DNA from: Halomonas campaniensis
Lineage (GTDB): Bacteria > Pseudomonadota > Gammaproteobacteria > Pseudomonadales > Halomonadaceae
Direction: 5' to 3'
NCBI RefSeq assembly: GCF_002211105.1
Contig: NZ_JPUA01000034.1
Span: 608,053 to 672,052 of the forward strand
DNA length: 64,000 bases
Notes under the pieces: model-generated
Seen by the model: the letters and a program-made list of their open reading frames with translations, nothing else
Database searches by the model: none
What the model was told of the DNA's origin: nothing
Made by a program: the position numbers and the translations under genes
Shown: in pieces, positions 1 through 10,466 of the stretch
Position numbering within the stretch: position 1 is the first letter of the stretch
Layout: each line of letters begins with the position of its first letter

Positions 1-120
1 CGTTGGGGGGATTGTCGTGCTGAGTTTATCCAAGGGGCGGTAAATGTTTGCGTTCTCCATAGTTATGAACCACAATACAAACGTGTAAGGAAACACTGTT
101 TTTTAACTGAGGTACAAGCT

Positions 121-630
121 ATGAAGATGTCTCTATTGTCACTTACATCGGCGGTACTCCTGGTGGGTGCAGGCGCATTTGCAACGAGTGCTCAAGCACA
201 ACAGTCCTTCGGTTACCCGCAAGCTTACCTGGGTGGCGATGCCATGTTCTGGAGCCTGGATCCAGACAGGGGCCCTTCCCGTGATGACGTGGGCTTACGC
301 CTGCGTGGCGGCGCTCAATTTAATGACTACTTTGCGCTGGAAGGGCATTTAGGCACGGGCGGTTCAGATGGTGGCGCTGATCTGGATCATCTAGCTGGCG
401 CTTATGCAAAAGGGATTTTCCCGGTGGCGCCTGAAGTGCGGTTATACGGTTTAGCGGGCTTCACAGAAGTTGAGGTTAGTAATAACCGGGAGAGTGATTT
501 CTCCTACGGTGGCGGCGCTGAAATGGACGTAGCCCCCAATTTGTCGGTGAATGCAGATTACATGCGCTACTTGGATAAATCTGACTACACCTTTGATGCG
601 GCCAGCGTTGGTCTACGTTATCGGTTCTAA
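121..630 (+). CDS. Small outer-membrane beta-barrel protein
   Basis: A 169-residue secreted protein. Residues 1-26 form a signal peptide ending in an AQA cleavage site. The mature part has alternating aromatic/glycine-rich strands and ends in a C-terminal RYRF, the terminal aromatic expected of a BAM-folded barrel. Length and pattern match the eight-stranded porin-like/OmpA-N family. It probably sits in the outer membrane; no ligand can be deduced. It is a single gene followed by a terminator hairpin. The ATG at 121 is directly followed by the signal peptide, so this start is preferred. Confidence 0.8.
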   Translation: MKMSLLSLTSAVLLVGAGAFATSAQAQQSFGYPQAYLGGDAMFWSLDPDRGPSRDDVGLRLRGGAQFNDYFALEGHLGTGGSDGGADLDHLAGAYAKGIFPVAPEVRLYGLAGFTEVEVSNNRESDFSYGGGAEMDVAPNLSVNADYMRYLDKSDYTFDAASVGLRYRF

Positions 631-677
631 ATCGTTGGCTTGAACGTGTAGCGAATCACTAAGCACTCAGTACTCAG

Positions 678-707
678 CCCTGTGGCCTTTATGCCATGGG
701 GTTTTTT
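678..707 (+). terminator. Rho-independent terminator after the barrel gene
   Basis: CCCTGTGGC pairs with GCCATGGGG with one or two mismatches across a short loop, followed by a run of six T. It lies about 50 bases after the barrel stop codon. Confidence 0.7.
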
Positions 708-762
708 GTTTTTATAAGCTTGTTATAGCGCGTTGGTGCAGTGAATAAGTACATATATATTG

Positions 763-774
763 TTAGCAAGCTAA
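763..774. promoter_or_regulatory. SlyA/MarR-type operator, TTAGCAAGCTAA
   Basis: The 12-base inverted repeat TTAGC-AA-GCTAA equals the known high-affinity SlyA consensus. It lies in AT-rich DNA about 105 bases before the HlyD-family gene at 878. A similar half-site (GTTAGACTAA) follows at about 780. No slyA gene is in the window, so the regulator must be elsewhere. Confidence 0.6.
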
Positions 775-877
775 TTAATTGTTAGACTAAAGTCCCCTAT
801 GCTATTTCCTACACGATACGCGCCCGTAAAGAGGCGCTGGCCAGGCAGTTGCCTGGTGGCTAACAAGTGAGTCCTGC

Positions 878-1939
878 ATGACCCCTGATCAAACATTTGC
901 CCGCTGGGTGAAAATAGCCCTTGCTGCCTTTGTATTGCTTTTTATCTATTTTCTGGTGGCCGATAGCTTTATGCCCATGACCCCCGAAGCGCGGGTGATG
1001 CGGCCGGTAACGCGTATAGCGCCCGAACTGAGTGGCCCAGTGAGCGAAGTGTTGGTGCGTGATCACCAACATGTGGCTAAAGGTGATGTACTGTTTCAGA
1101 TCGACCCGACGCCGTTTCGTTTAGCCGTTGAGCAGGCGCAACTTAATCGCGAACAGGCCGAGCGGGAGAATGCCCAGCTGGAAGCGGAGCTTACCTCTGC
1201 CCAAGCGGAGTTGGCATCCGCTGAGGCGACGGCTGCCGAGCGTCGGGGTGAGCTACATCGTGCCGAAACCCTGGTGGCGCAGCAGAGCGTATCGCGCCAA
1301 CAATATGAGCAGCAGGTGGCTGCTGAGCGTACCGCACAGGCCAGTGTGGCGGCAGCCAGGGCTAAAATAGTCAGCCTGGAAGTGCAATTGGGCGATGCCG
1401 GCGAAACGAACCTGCGTTTGCGCCAAGCGGAAAACACGCTCTCCCAAGCGCAGCTGGATCTTGCCCATACTCAGGTGCGCGCCGCGCAAGCCGGGAGTGT
1501 TTCCAACCTGCAGCTAGAGGTCGGTGACTATGTTCAGGCGGGACAGCCCGCGGTAGCGGTAGTGGCGGATGCGGTCGATATCATTGCCGATTTTCGTGAA
1601 AAGAGTTTGCGCCATGTGGCGCCTGGTGATGCAGCGCGGATAGTATTTGATGCCTGGCCGGGGCAGGTATTTAATGCCCAAGTGCTCGCCATGGATGCCG
1701 GTGTCCGCGAAGGGCAGTTGGCTGCCGATGGGCAACTGGCCGATATTCCCACCACTGATCGTTGGGTGCGCGATGCCCAGCGTATGCGCGTACACTTGGC
1801 GCTCACTCAGCCCATCGCGAACTTATTACCCAGCGGCGCCCGTGCCACGGTACAGCTTCAGCCCGGTGATGCTGTGCTGGCCAAGCCTTTTGTATGGTTA
1901 CAGGCACATCTCATTAGCTGGCTGCACTATGTGTATTAA
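878..1939 (+). CDS. HlyD/EmrA-type membrane fusion protein
   Basis: A 353-residue periplasmic adaptor of an efflux pump. One N-terminal membrane helix (about residues 12-30) is followed by a split biotinyl-lipoyl domain (about 45-75 and 200-230), a long Ala/Glu/Gln-rich coiled-coil hairpin (about 80-200) and a beta-barrel region. This is the EmrA/AaeA order. It links an inner-membrane transporter to the outer membrane, exporting hydrophobic or aromatic compounds. Its stop overlaps the start region of the DUF2955 gene, so the pair is almost certainly cotranscribed. A SlyA-type box lies upstream. Confidence 0.85.
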   Translation: MTPDQTFARWVKIALAAFVLLFIYFLVADSFMPMTPEARVMRPVTRIAPELSGPVSEVLVRDHQHVAKGDVLFQIDPTPFRLAVEQAQLNREQAERENAQLEAELTSAQAELASAEATAAERRGELHRAETLVAQQSVSRQQYEQQVAAERTAQASVAAARAKIVSLEVQLGDAGETNLRLRQAENTLSQAQLDLAHTQVRAAQAGSVSNLQLEVGDYVQAGQPAVAVVADAVDIIADFREKSLRHVAPGDAARIVFDAWPGQVFNAQVLAMDAGVREGQLAADGQLADIPTTDRWVRDAQRMRVHLALTQPIANLLPSGARATVQLQPGDAVLAKPFVWLQAHLISWLHYVY

Positions 1940-3017
1940 AAAAAGATTGGCCAGATCGCGACCCCCTAGCATGGCGGCCACCAAGCGCAAGCCCGAACTC
2001 TCAAAGAATGGCTTGCGTCAGTGCCTTAGAGTGGCCGGGGGCGGTACGCTTGGGTTTATAGTTAGCCAACTGATGGGCTGGAACTACGGTGTGTTTTTTA
2101 CCGTTTTCCCGATGTTTTTACTGGGCATGGTGCCGGTACTCAATGGGCATATCATTCGGCAGTTTTTAGCCAATGTATCGATCAACGTGCTCGAAGTCAG
2201 CCTGGTGGTGGGGCTACTCAAACATATGCCGGTAGTGATGACCCTGGTGGTGCTGGGCATCTTTCTATTTCGCTTTAACCTGATGGCGAAAGGGCCGCTG
2301 TTTCTGTTTGGCGCCAATGGCGTGCTGACACTCAGCATTCTGCTGCACTTCGCCAGTTACCCTAATGTGGACTTGAGCGACCTACTGGCCAGTAACCTCG
2401 TTGCCAGTGGTTTAGCAGTGTTTATTGCCATGTTGATGCATACGCTGTTTCCCGATGTAGAAGCTCGTCAGCCGCCACCGAGAGCCTCTAAAACTTCCTC
2501 GCAAATTCGCCACGAAACCCTCATTGGAGGATTAACCGCCACGCTCTCGTTTGTGGTGTTTCAGGTGTTCGACTTGCAAGGGTCGCTTTCTGCGCAGATG
2601 GCCACCATCCTGGTGCTGTTTACGCTGGGGTACTCTGGAGCGAAAGTATCCGCCGCCAAACGAGCCGTAGGAACGCTGCTGGGGTGCAATTTGGCGCTAC
2701 TCATGCAGTTGCTGCTATATACCCAGAGCCACCATTTTTTGCTGGTGGTGTTGCTCTACTGGCTGGGGTTAATGCTTTTCGCTCGGGAACATATTCATGA
2801 AGGGGGAGGTTCGGGGATCGGCTTTGGTGGGCTGACCACCTTGGGGATTCTGTTTGGCCAGTCGCTAGGCCCGCAGCAGGATTTGGTGTACAGCGCGCTC
2901 TATCGGTTCTCGTCAATGAGTGTTGCACTGACCCTCACGCTGCTGACCATGGCTTGTTTACACGTTGTGTTAAACCGCTGGACGCCAACGCGGTTACCCG
3001 TAAGCAACCGGCCATAA
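1929..3017 (+). CDS. DUF2955 inner-membrane transporter of the AaeB/FUSC type
   Basis: About 362 residues, two blocks of roughly five to six hydrophobic helices separated by a polar linker (around residues 180-200), the duplicated architecture of DUF2955/fusaric-acid-resistance proteins. It is the expected inner-membrane partner of the HlyD protein just upstream. The ATG at 1929 overlaps the upstream stop by 11 bases, suggesting coupling; an ATG at 1971 is a possible alternative. Neither has a clear ribosome binding site. Substrate unknown; related pumps export aromatic acids. Confidence 0.8.
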   Translation: MCIKKRLARSRPPSMAATKRKPELSKNGLRQCLRVAGGGTLGFIVSQLMGWNYGVFFTVFPMFLLGMVPVLNGHIIRQFLANVSINVLEVSLVVGLLKHMPVVMTLVVLGIFLFRFNLMAKGPLFLFGANGVLTLSILLHFASYPNVDLSDLLASNLVASGLAVFIAMLMHTLFPDVEARQPPPRASKTSSQIRHETLIGGLTATLSFVVFQVFDLQGSLSAQMATILVLFTLGYSGAKVSAAKRAVGTLLGCNLALLMQLLLYTQSHHFLLVVLLYWLGLMLFAREHIHEGGGSGIGFGGLTTLGILFGQSLGPQQDLVYSALYRFSSMSVALTLTLLTMACLHVVLNRWTPTRLPVSNRP

Positions 3018-3154
3018 AAATCCTGACATCAATAAATCAGCGCAACTTTTTTAATACAGGCTACTCTGATGAGTGTGCCGACATGTGATTAGCCGTGCTA
3101 TTGGCACCTTTCACATACGGTACTTTCCCTACTAACGGATTAGAGGTGTTCGTC

Positions 3155-3340
3155 ATGGCAACTGGTAAAGAAGATAAAGCGAAAGGAACGGCCAATAAAG
3201 CAGCAGGTAAAGTGAAAGAAGCCGCGGGCAAGGCAACGGGTAGCACCAAAACAGAAGTCAAAGGTAAGGCCCAGCAGGCGAAAGGCGAACTGCAAAAAGG
3301 CAAAGGCGATGCCAAGGAGAGCCAGAAAAAACAGCGCTAG
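3155..3340 (+). CDS. CsbD-family stress protein
   Basis: A 61-residue, very Lys/Ala/Gly-rich hydrophilic protein with repeated KGxxxKAxGKxK elements, typical of the CsbD family (general-stress, probably disordered or helical). The ATG at 3155 is preceded by GAGGTG and gives the normal family length. An upstream in-frame start at 3095 would add a non-homologous 20 residues. Monocistronic, followed by a strong hairpin. Confidence 0.85.
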   Translation: MATGKEDKAKGTANKAAGKVKEAAGKATGSTKTEVKGKAQQAKGELQKGKGDAKESQKKQR

Positions 3341-3356
3341 TTATGTAATACTGATA

Positions 3357-3384
3357 CCAACAGGGGGCTTCGGCCCCCTGTTGG
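3357..3384. terminator. Strong hairpin between convergent genes
   Basis: A 12-base perfect stem (CCAACAGGGGGC / GCCCCCTGTTGG) closed by a TTCG tetraloop. There is no long T-run. It lies between csbD and the convergent lipoprotein gene and probably stops transcription from the left. Confidence 0.7.
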
Positions 3385-3468
3385 CGTTTATGCGGCTTTC
3401 AAGCCCCCGCTAATATTGATCAATCGTTTATATCAGCGGGTTCTTCGTAGGGAATGAACTGTCAGGTA

Positions 3469-5181
3469 TCAATTCAATTCCAGCGAGAAACTCATTTCAA
3501 CGCCAGCGTCATCCACTCTGAACCAGTACTCTGTGTTCTGGTAAGCGTCACCATATTGCTTGAGCACTTCAATATCAGATGCCGTTATTTCTTCGGACGC
3601 TGTCTGCTCCATAACATTGGCCAGGGCCTGATAAAACTCGCCTGTCATATGACCATGAAATAGCAGATCACGCTCCGAAGTAGGGGCTTGTAGCTCTGAC
3701 TGCAGTGCCGCTGAATCGCTAACACCCACGCCTAACGCAACCGCTGTGTCAGACATGGCGGCGTAGAGCGGGGGTGAGTCAGGTGGCAGCATCATGCTCT
3801 CGACCTGCCTGGCTTTTCCGCCGGGTTCAAGCCCAAGGGCCCCTAGCTCCGGCATGAAAGCGCTCACTGTAGACAGTAGCCCCAGCGGGTTTTGTGAGGC
3901 GAGAGTGAGGATGCCAATACCGTTGGGTGCACCGTTTTTCATCGTTAGACTGTCAATGCGAGCATTGAAGCCAGACAACGACGGGCCAATCATCATGGTG
4001 ATCGGGTTGTTGATCGCCATGTTAATTTCATTCCAAGTGCCGTTTAGCTCCTGCAGTTCATCACAGCTGAACGGGTTTTGACGCACTTCCTGCGCATATT
4101 TTTGAACGGTTTGAAGCAGTACAGGCAGATCCAGGCCCAATCCAAAGCTGGCCATTCCATCTGTGCTGCCAAGGCCCGGAACCTGTGTGGTCAGGGCGCG
4201 TAGATCGCCGACAATCTGCTCATCGGTTTCCAGGATGAGGTTCATCTCCATACGGTCGAGGTTGTACTCACGCATGCCCATGACAAGACCAGGGAAGCGG
4301 CTGGTGATACGGTCAATATCTGCCTGGCAGGTGGAGAGATCCAGAGGTTCCCCATCGACGGCATTCATCAACGCTTGAGTACCCGAATGCGTAGGGCTGC
4401 TTAGCTCATCAAATAGCCGAGAGGAGTCAATCTGCCCAGCACCGTAAGGTGTGAAGTCATGGCGCTGTTCAAGCTCTGCCAGTGCATCGGTATCACCGAT
4501 ACTGCTGTCAGGCAGCGTTTTACCCAGCACCTGCGCTAGCAGCTCTTCGCTGGCATCCTGAGGCACCACCGATACCAGTAGCTGCTGGTCTTCAATGACT
4601 AGAATGGCCTGGAGAGGGCCCTCAGGTGTTAATACCCAGTAGTCTGTACCGTTAGTACTGCCCGTACGTGGGGTGATGTCTGCTTTGGTCAGGATGCGCT
4701 GCAGTGTTTCACGAAAAGCCTCTTCATCCTGCAGCTGCATACGCATAACAGGTAAGATACCCAGCCCATAGAAAGCCGCCTGAGGGCTCATCTTGAGGCC
4801 CAGCGCATGCACATCTTCCAGTGATTCAACCCCGACTAGCTCTTCACCCATGGCGATTAACAGCGTCATCATCGAATGCAGTACTTCGTCGTCTTCTATC
4901 TCGGGCAGCGTGTTGCGCAGTTCATCCAGATCCGACTCAAGGGTCGTCATGGGCTGCATACGCTGATAAAGATCAAAGGCATCTTGCTCAGGCAAGGCTT
5001 CGCGCGTTGCCAGGAAGTAGGGTGAGTTAGCCGGAACGTATTTCAGCATTGGTGCAGCGTTATTTTTCGGCGCTTCCTCTTGCGTTGCCGCTTCGGTTGG
5101 CTCGTTATCATCGCTGCAGCCGCTGAGCAGGCCAGCGCTGAATAGGGCAAGGGTAACCGCTATGGAAAGTTTGGTTTTCAT
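3469..5181 (-). CDS. Large hypothetical lipoprotein (DUF3352-like)
   Basis: 570 residues. The N-terminus is a lipoprotein signal with lipobox LLSGC (about residues 18-22), followed by a charged linker. The remainder is soluble and mostly alpha/beta with no catalytic motif I recognise. The opening phrase of the mature part (LKYVPANSPYFLAT) resembles DUF3352-type periplasmic proteins. Predicted anchored in a cell-envelope membrane facing the periplasm. It stands alone on the minus strand. Function unknown. Confidence 0.7.
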   Translation of the reverse strand: MKTKLSIAVTLALFSAGLLSGCSDDNEPTEAATQEEAPKNNAAPMLKYVPANSPYFLATREALPEQDAFDLYQRMQPMTTLESDLDELRNTLPEIEDDEVLHSMMTLLIAMGEELVGVESLEDVHALGLKMSPQAAFYGLGILPVMRMQLQDEEAFRETLQRILTKADITPRTGSTNGTDYWVLTPEGPLQAILVIEDQQLLVSVVPQDASEELLAQVLGKTLPDSSIGDTDALAELEQRHDFTPYGAGQIDSSRLFDELSSPTHSGTQALMNAVDGEPLDLSTCQADIDRITSRFPGLVMGMREYNLDRMEMNLILETDEQIVGDLRALTTQVPGLGSTDGMASFGLGLDLPVLLQTVQKYAQEVRQNPFSCDELQELNGTWNEINMAINNPITMMIGPSLSGFNARIDSLTMKNGAPNGIGILTLASQNPLGLLSTVSAFMPELGALGLEPGGKARQVESMMLPPDSPPLYAAMSDTAVALGVGVSDSAALQSELQAPTSERDLLFHGHMTGEFYQALANVMEQTASEEITASDIEVLKQYGDAYQNTEYWFRVDDAGVEMSFSLELN

Positions 5182-5356
5182 CTGGAATCAGTTCTTTGAA
5201 AGGTATTGGTTTTAAATGGGCCGTGTCTGACAGAGCACTCGTAAATGGGAATCATACACGAGCAATGTATAATTAACCTCTACTTAAGCGAAAATTTATT
5301 ATTACTTCAGAGCTGATTGAGCAAGGGGAAGGTCAGAAAATTATGCAGAATAAGGG

Positions 5357-5389
5357 TGGCCCTTGAGTTTTGCTAAGGCTCAAGAGCCA
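5357..5389 (-). terminator. Hairpin downstream of thiC
   Basis: An 11-base near-perfect inverted repeat (TGGCCCTTGAG / CTCAAGAGCCA) about 30 bases past the thiC stop. It lacks a clear T-run, so it could be a weak terminator or a 3' stabilising hairpin. Confidence 0.4.
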
Positions 5390-5417
5390 CACTCCACAGC
5401 GATCCTGTTAAGTAGAC

Positions 5418-8026
<2,609 letters not shown>

Positions 8027-8121
8027 GATGCCTCCGGTGGTACAACGAACCGGCGCACGGGCGAAGGGAGAGTGAGTTGGGGCAAGCTATCAGGTGAAAA
8101 CGGTGCACCCCAACCACCGCT

Positions 8122-8233
8122 TGATTCCTACGCCGGTACTAGCCGGATCAGGTTCAACGGGCCCCGCCGTGACGACTTGCTGTAGCAGCCAGTCGTATAG
8201 CGATCTCAGCCGGTTCCACCGGCACCCCGTCAA
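8122..8233 (-). promoter_or_regulatory. TPP riboswitch (THI box)
   Basis: Read on the minus strand, the conserved GGTGCC...CTGAGA block is followed by a variable helix and then TTGAACCTGATCCGG...GCGTAGGAATCAA, the complete thi-box core. It sits about 95 bases before tenA in the correct orientation. High thiamine pyrophosphate should shut down tenA-thiC. A small CCGGT/ACCGG hairpin at about 8033-8053 overlaps the tenA Shine-Dalgarno, consistent with translational control. Confidence 0.96.
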
Positions 8234-8368
8234 GCAGTATTCAGGGCAGTGTAGGAGGCGGGTGGGGGAGATGCAAGGGGGTAGTTGCCGAAGCTGTGTG
8301 TTAGTTTTAATTCGATAGTGCCATCAAGACACATCCTCACGGCGTGATGTGATACGGGAATACCGACA

Positions 8369-8971
8369 TTGAAAAACAGACACGGGGCGGGCTGGGAAGC
8401 CTTCTACCAAGCCCATCAAACACGCGCCGCTTCCCCGCTGTTAAGGCGCGCTCTAGGTGATGAATGCTTACCCATCGGTAACGGCCACGCCGTCGATTTA
8501 GGCTGTGGCAGCGGTATCGAAACGGCCATGCTGTTGCGGGCGGGCTGGAGTGTTCTGGCAATCGACAAGGAACCCCAAGCCATTGCACGCGTCGAGGCAT
8601 TGAAAGCCGAGCAGCTTTCTGCTGACCTGACGGTCATGCACTCGCCGTTCGAGGAGTTGAAAAGCCTAGCACCTTCAGCACTCATCCATGCTGGGCTAAG
8701 TCTACCGTTCTGTGAGCCAACGCACTTTACCGCGCTGTGGGACAAGATCCTATCAGCGCTGGAACAGGGAGGTGTCTTCGTTGGCCACCTCTTTGGCGAC
8801 AGACACGACTGGGCTACACATTCAGCAATGAGCTTTCATTCACAGCAAGCAGTGGAGGAGCTGTGTGACGGCTTGAATATCGAGCTTTTACGTGAAAGCG
8901 AGGGCGAGGGTGGGCTGGTCCCGCACCACTGGCATCGGTTTGATCTTATCTTGAGAAAGCTGGTCGTTTGA
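8369..8971 (+). CDS. Class I SAM-dependent methyltransferase, TehB-like
   Basis: 200 residues with the SAM-binding motif I VDLGCGSGIET (about residues 42-52), an acidic motif II AIDKEPQAIARVE (about 64-76) and a short post-motif region. This is the compact TehB-like Rossmann fold. Substrate unknown. It starts at TTG with GGGA upstream; no in-frame ATG precedes motif I, so the TTG is preferred. Its 3' end abuts the truncated integron integrase read from the other strand, so this gene marks the edge of the deletion that removed the integrase C-terminus. Confidence 0.75.
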   Translation: MKNRHGAGWEAFYQAHQTRAASPLLRRALGDECLPIGNGHAVDLGCGSGIETAMLLRAGWSVLAIDKEPQAIARVEALKAEQLSADLTVMHSPFEELKSLAPSALIHAGLSLPFCEPTHFTALWDKILSALEQGGVFVGHLFGDRHDWATHSAMSFHSQQAVEELCDGLNIELLRESEGEGGLVPHHWHRFDLILRKLVV

Positions 8972-9182
8972 TTGAATACCAAGTGTTGGGTGGCGGCTGC
9001 CACTGCCTTTCGATGGTCAGATACTCCAAAAACTGCCGTACTTCATGACCTGCTAGGGTGGCAGGGTGCCGCAAGTTATTGAACCGAATGTAGAAGCGAA
9101 TCCAGTAGCAATAGGTTTTCTCGGTACTAAGGCTGTAGCGCTTGGCCCTCATGGTGGCCTTGACACGTTCCATTAGTTTCAT
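8960..9182 (-). pseudogene. intI: Truncated, frameshifted integron integrase (intI remnant)
   Basis: The first ~60 codons (MKLMERV...YSLSTEKTYCYWIRFYI...RHPATL...EVRQFLEYLTIER) are the N-terminal SAM-like domain of integron tyrosine recombinases. A one-base frameshift then occurs: the neighbouring frame continues with AVAAATQHLVFN, matching the family's VAAxTQNQALN. Homology stops near 8965, against the methyltransferase gene. The whole catalytic domain (R, HxxR, Y) is missing, so the enzyme is dead. ATG at 9182 has GAGG upstream. It is divergent from the cassettes, as in genuine integrons. Confidence 0.85.
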
Positions 9183-9202
9183 GGGGGAATGCCTCAATAA
9201 CG

Positions 9203-9218
9203 CTGTTCATAAAAACAG
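9203..9218. promoter_or_regulatory. LexA/SOS box in the intI promoter
   Basis: CTGT-N8-ACAG with an AT-rich spacer, the gammaproteobacterial LexA consensus core, about 20 bases upstream of the intI start. It sits at the centre of a larger inverted repeat (9192-9229, arms CCTCAATAA / TTATTGAGG). SOS control of intI by such a box is known for integrons; here the box has outlived the gene. Confidence 0.75.
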
Positions 9219-9323
9219 TATTATTGAGGCGAGCAAAACGCGCAAGCCCGCGAGTTTTGGCTACATTGCCGAAATTCTCTTTGCACGCTGTAGAATCAAT
9301 GAGGTAGATTCAATTTGGTGGCT

Positions 9324-9367
9324 ATGAAACCTCAGTCATTGTGATGTCACGTTCATTGAGGTTTCAT
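9324..9367. repeat. Inverted repeat overlapping the cassette promoter
   Basis: Perfect 11-base arms ATGAAACCTCA (9324-9334) and TGAGGTTTCAT (9357-9367). A smaller palindrome GTGATGTCAC (9341-9350) lies in the loop. The right arm covers the proposed -35 of the cassette promoter. Could be an operator or a folded attI element. Confidence 0.6.
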
Positions 9368-9382
9368 GGCAGGGCGTATAAT
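9356..9382 (+). promoter_or_regulatory. Candidate cassette promoter Pc
   Basis: TTGAGG (9356-9361), a 15-base spacer and a perfect TATAAT (9377-9382), reading towards the first cassette gene 17 bases downstream. Position and direction are those of an integron Pc promoter, although the spacer is short. Confidence 0.5.
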
Positions 9383-9386
9383 CACT

Positions 9387-9393
9387 GTTAACT
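9387..9393 (+). other. Candidate attI crossover point
   Basis: GTTAACT, close to the integron core GTTRRRY, at the junction between the integrase control region and the first cassette. It is called by position and partial core match only. Confidence 0.35.
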
Positions 9394-9398
9394 GAATC

Positions 9399-9815
9399 AT
9401 GAATCCGAACGAATGGAAGCAAAATGGAAGCGTGTCGATTTGGAGCTACGAAGGAAATCCTCGTAACTATCCTGGATGGCATTTGAATTGTGATGAGGCC
9501 GGCGTGGCGTCGTTACGGAGTCTTGTTGCGTCCCTTGCTAATTCTCAGGAGCTGGCAAGAAGAACTGTTTCAGTTACAAGGCCGGCACAGGAGCAGCTTG
9601 CTGTTCCAAATTGTTCGGCTAAGCCCAGGTCTCCCGAGAAGCTAATCTTAGAGGTATCGTCTAAGTGGTTCATAAGCGAGGCCGAAGATAAGGTTGTGCT
9701 AGGTTTCTCCTTAGAAATGGCCATAGAGCTAGAAAGTGGGCTTCAGTCACTCTCGCAGGGTGATGGAGATTACTATATTGGCGAAAAAGGGAGTGAGCTG
9801 TGGTTCTGGTGGTAG
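9399..9815 (+). CDS. Cassette 1: hypothetical protein
   Basis: 138 residues, no signal peptide or membrane helix, no family I recognise. Trp-rich at both ends (IWSYEGN near the start, ELWFWW at the end). It looks like a small soluble immunity- or effector-like cassette protein, but that is only an impression. First gene of the array, 6 bases after the attI candidate, expected to be driven by Pc. An attC site begins 3 bases after its stop, which supports it as a real cassette ORF. Confidence 0.65.
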   Translation: MNPNEWKQNGSVSIWSYEGNPRNYPGWHLNCDEAGVASLRSLVASLANSQELARRTVSVTRPAQEQLAVPNCSAKPRSPEKLILEVSSKWFISEAEDKVVLGFSLEMAIELESGLQSLSQGDGDYYIGEKGSELWFWW

Positions 9816-9817
9816 CA

Positions 9818-9893
9818 GTTAACAAGTGGCGCCAGGCAGACCAAATTTGCGCTTCAGCGTCGCTCAATTTGCCTGCTGCGCCGGGCGTTAGCC
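9818..9893 (+). repeat. attC site 1
   Basis: Begins with TTAACAAG and ends with GCGTTAGCC, the R' and R'' core boxes of integron attC sites. Between them is an imperfect inverted repeat (GGCGCC-AGGCAG... / ...CCTGCTGCGCC, and AAATTTG / CAATTTG) with unpaired bases, as required for single-strand recombination. Confidence 0.8.
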
Positions 9894-9906
9894 TAAAGGG
9901 GATTTC

Positions 9907-10434
9907 GTGGAATCAGTCGAGACGCCGTTAGGATGCATCAAGTTTGAAGCAAAGGTGAGTGGCAGTACGAAGATCAAGATACTGGATCTGCCTTGCACGC
10001 TTTCAAACGGGATGACCTTAGATCGAGTAGTGACGTGTGTTCTGTTTGTAGAGCCAGGTGTCGATGGTGCTGCTCTTACTTTCGCAGCTCACCTTGATAA
10101 TGAAAGTCTCTCTGGATCGCCTGAGTCTGGCGAGTGTCTGGATTGTGTTACCTGGGAGTCTTCGAATTGGGCGTTGTCGCTAGGAACTGAAGATGGTGAC
10201 GCTCTTTCTCAAAGACTAAAGATTTTGGATTCCGAATCGGACGAATACCCAATATCTTACTCTGGCTCAGGTCTTGAACTCCGACTCGCGGGGCTGGAAC
10301 GGGGTAAAGCATTGTCATTTCACTTCATTGTCGCATACAAGAGGCTTCCTGATAGTCGGGAGTGCTCCACATGGTTCGCGGTCGATGTGCCGCATGAATT
10401 GGCTAACAAGGCCATGCACGCGACAAGCGCGTGA
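9907..10434 (+). CDS. Cassette 2: hypothetical protein, C-terminus encoded by its attC
   Basis: 175 residues, acidic, no recognised domain or signal peptide. GTG start preceded by AAAGGGG. The reading frame runs through the left arm of the next attC and stops inside it, so the tail ANKAMHATSA is translated attC sequence, a peculiarity seen in many integron cassette proteins. Function unknown. Confidence 0.65.
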   Translation: MESVETPLGCIKFEAKVSGSTKIKILDLPCTLSNGMTLDRVVTCVLFVEPGVDGAALTFAAHLDNESLSGSPESGECLDCVTWESSNWALSLGTEDGDALSQRLKILDSESDEYPISYSGSGLELRLAGLERGKALSFHFIVAYKRLPDSRECSTWFAVDVPHELANKAMHATSA

Positions 10435-10447
10435 TGGCAGCGTTAGG
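10401..10447 (+). repeat. attC site 2 (short)
   Basis: GGCTAACAAGGCCATGCACGCG and CGCGTGATGGCAGCGTTAGGC form a 47-base imperfect hairpin with both core boxes intact. It is the shortest attC here, and its sequence reappears degenerated at 12408-12450. Confidence 0.75.
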
Positions 10448-10466
10448 CAAAAAAGAGAGTTGGTTC

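Noticed and set aside
1647..1928. Long in-frame extension upstream of the DUF2955 gene
   Set aside because: This part overlaps the HlyD gene in another frame and lacks DUF2955 similarity; the start was placed at 1929.
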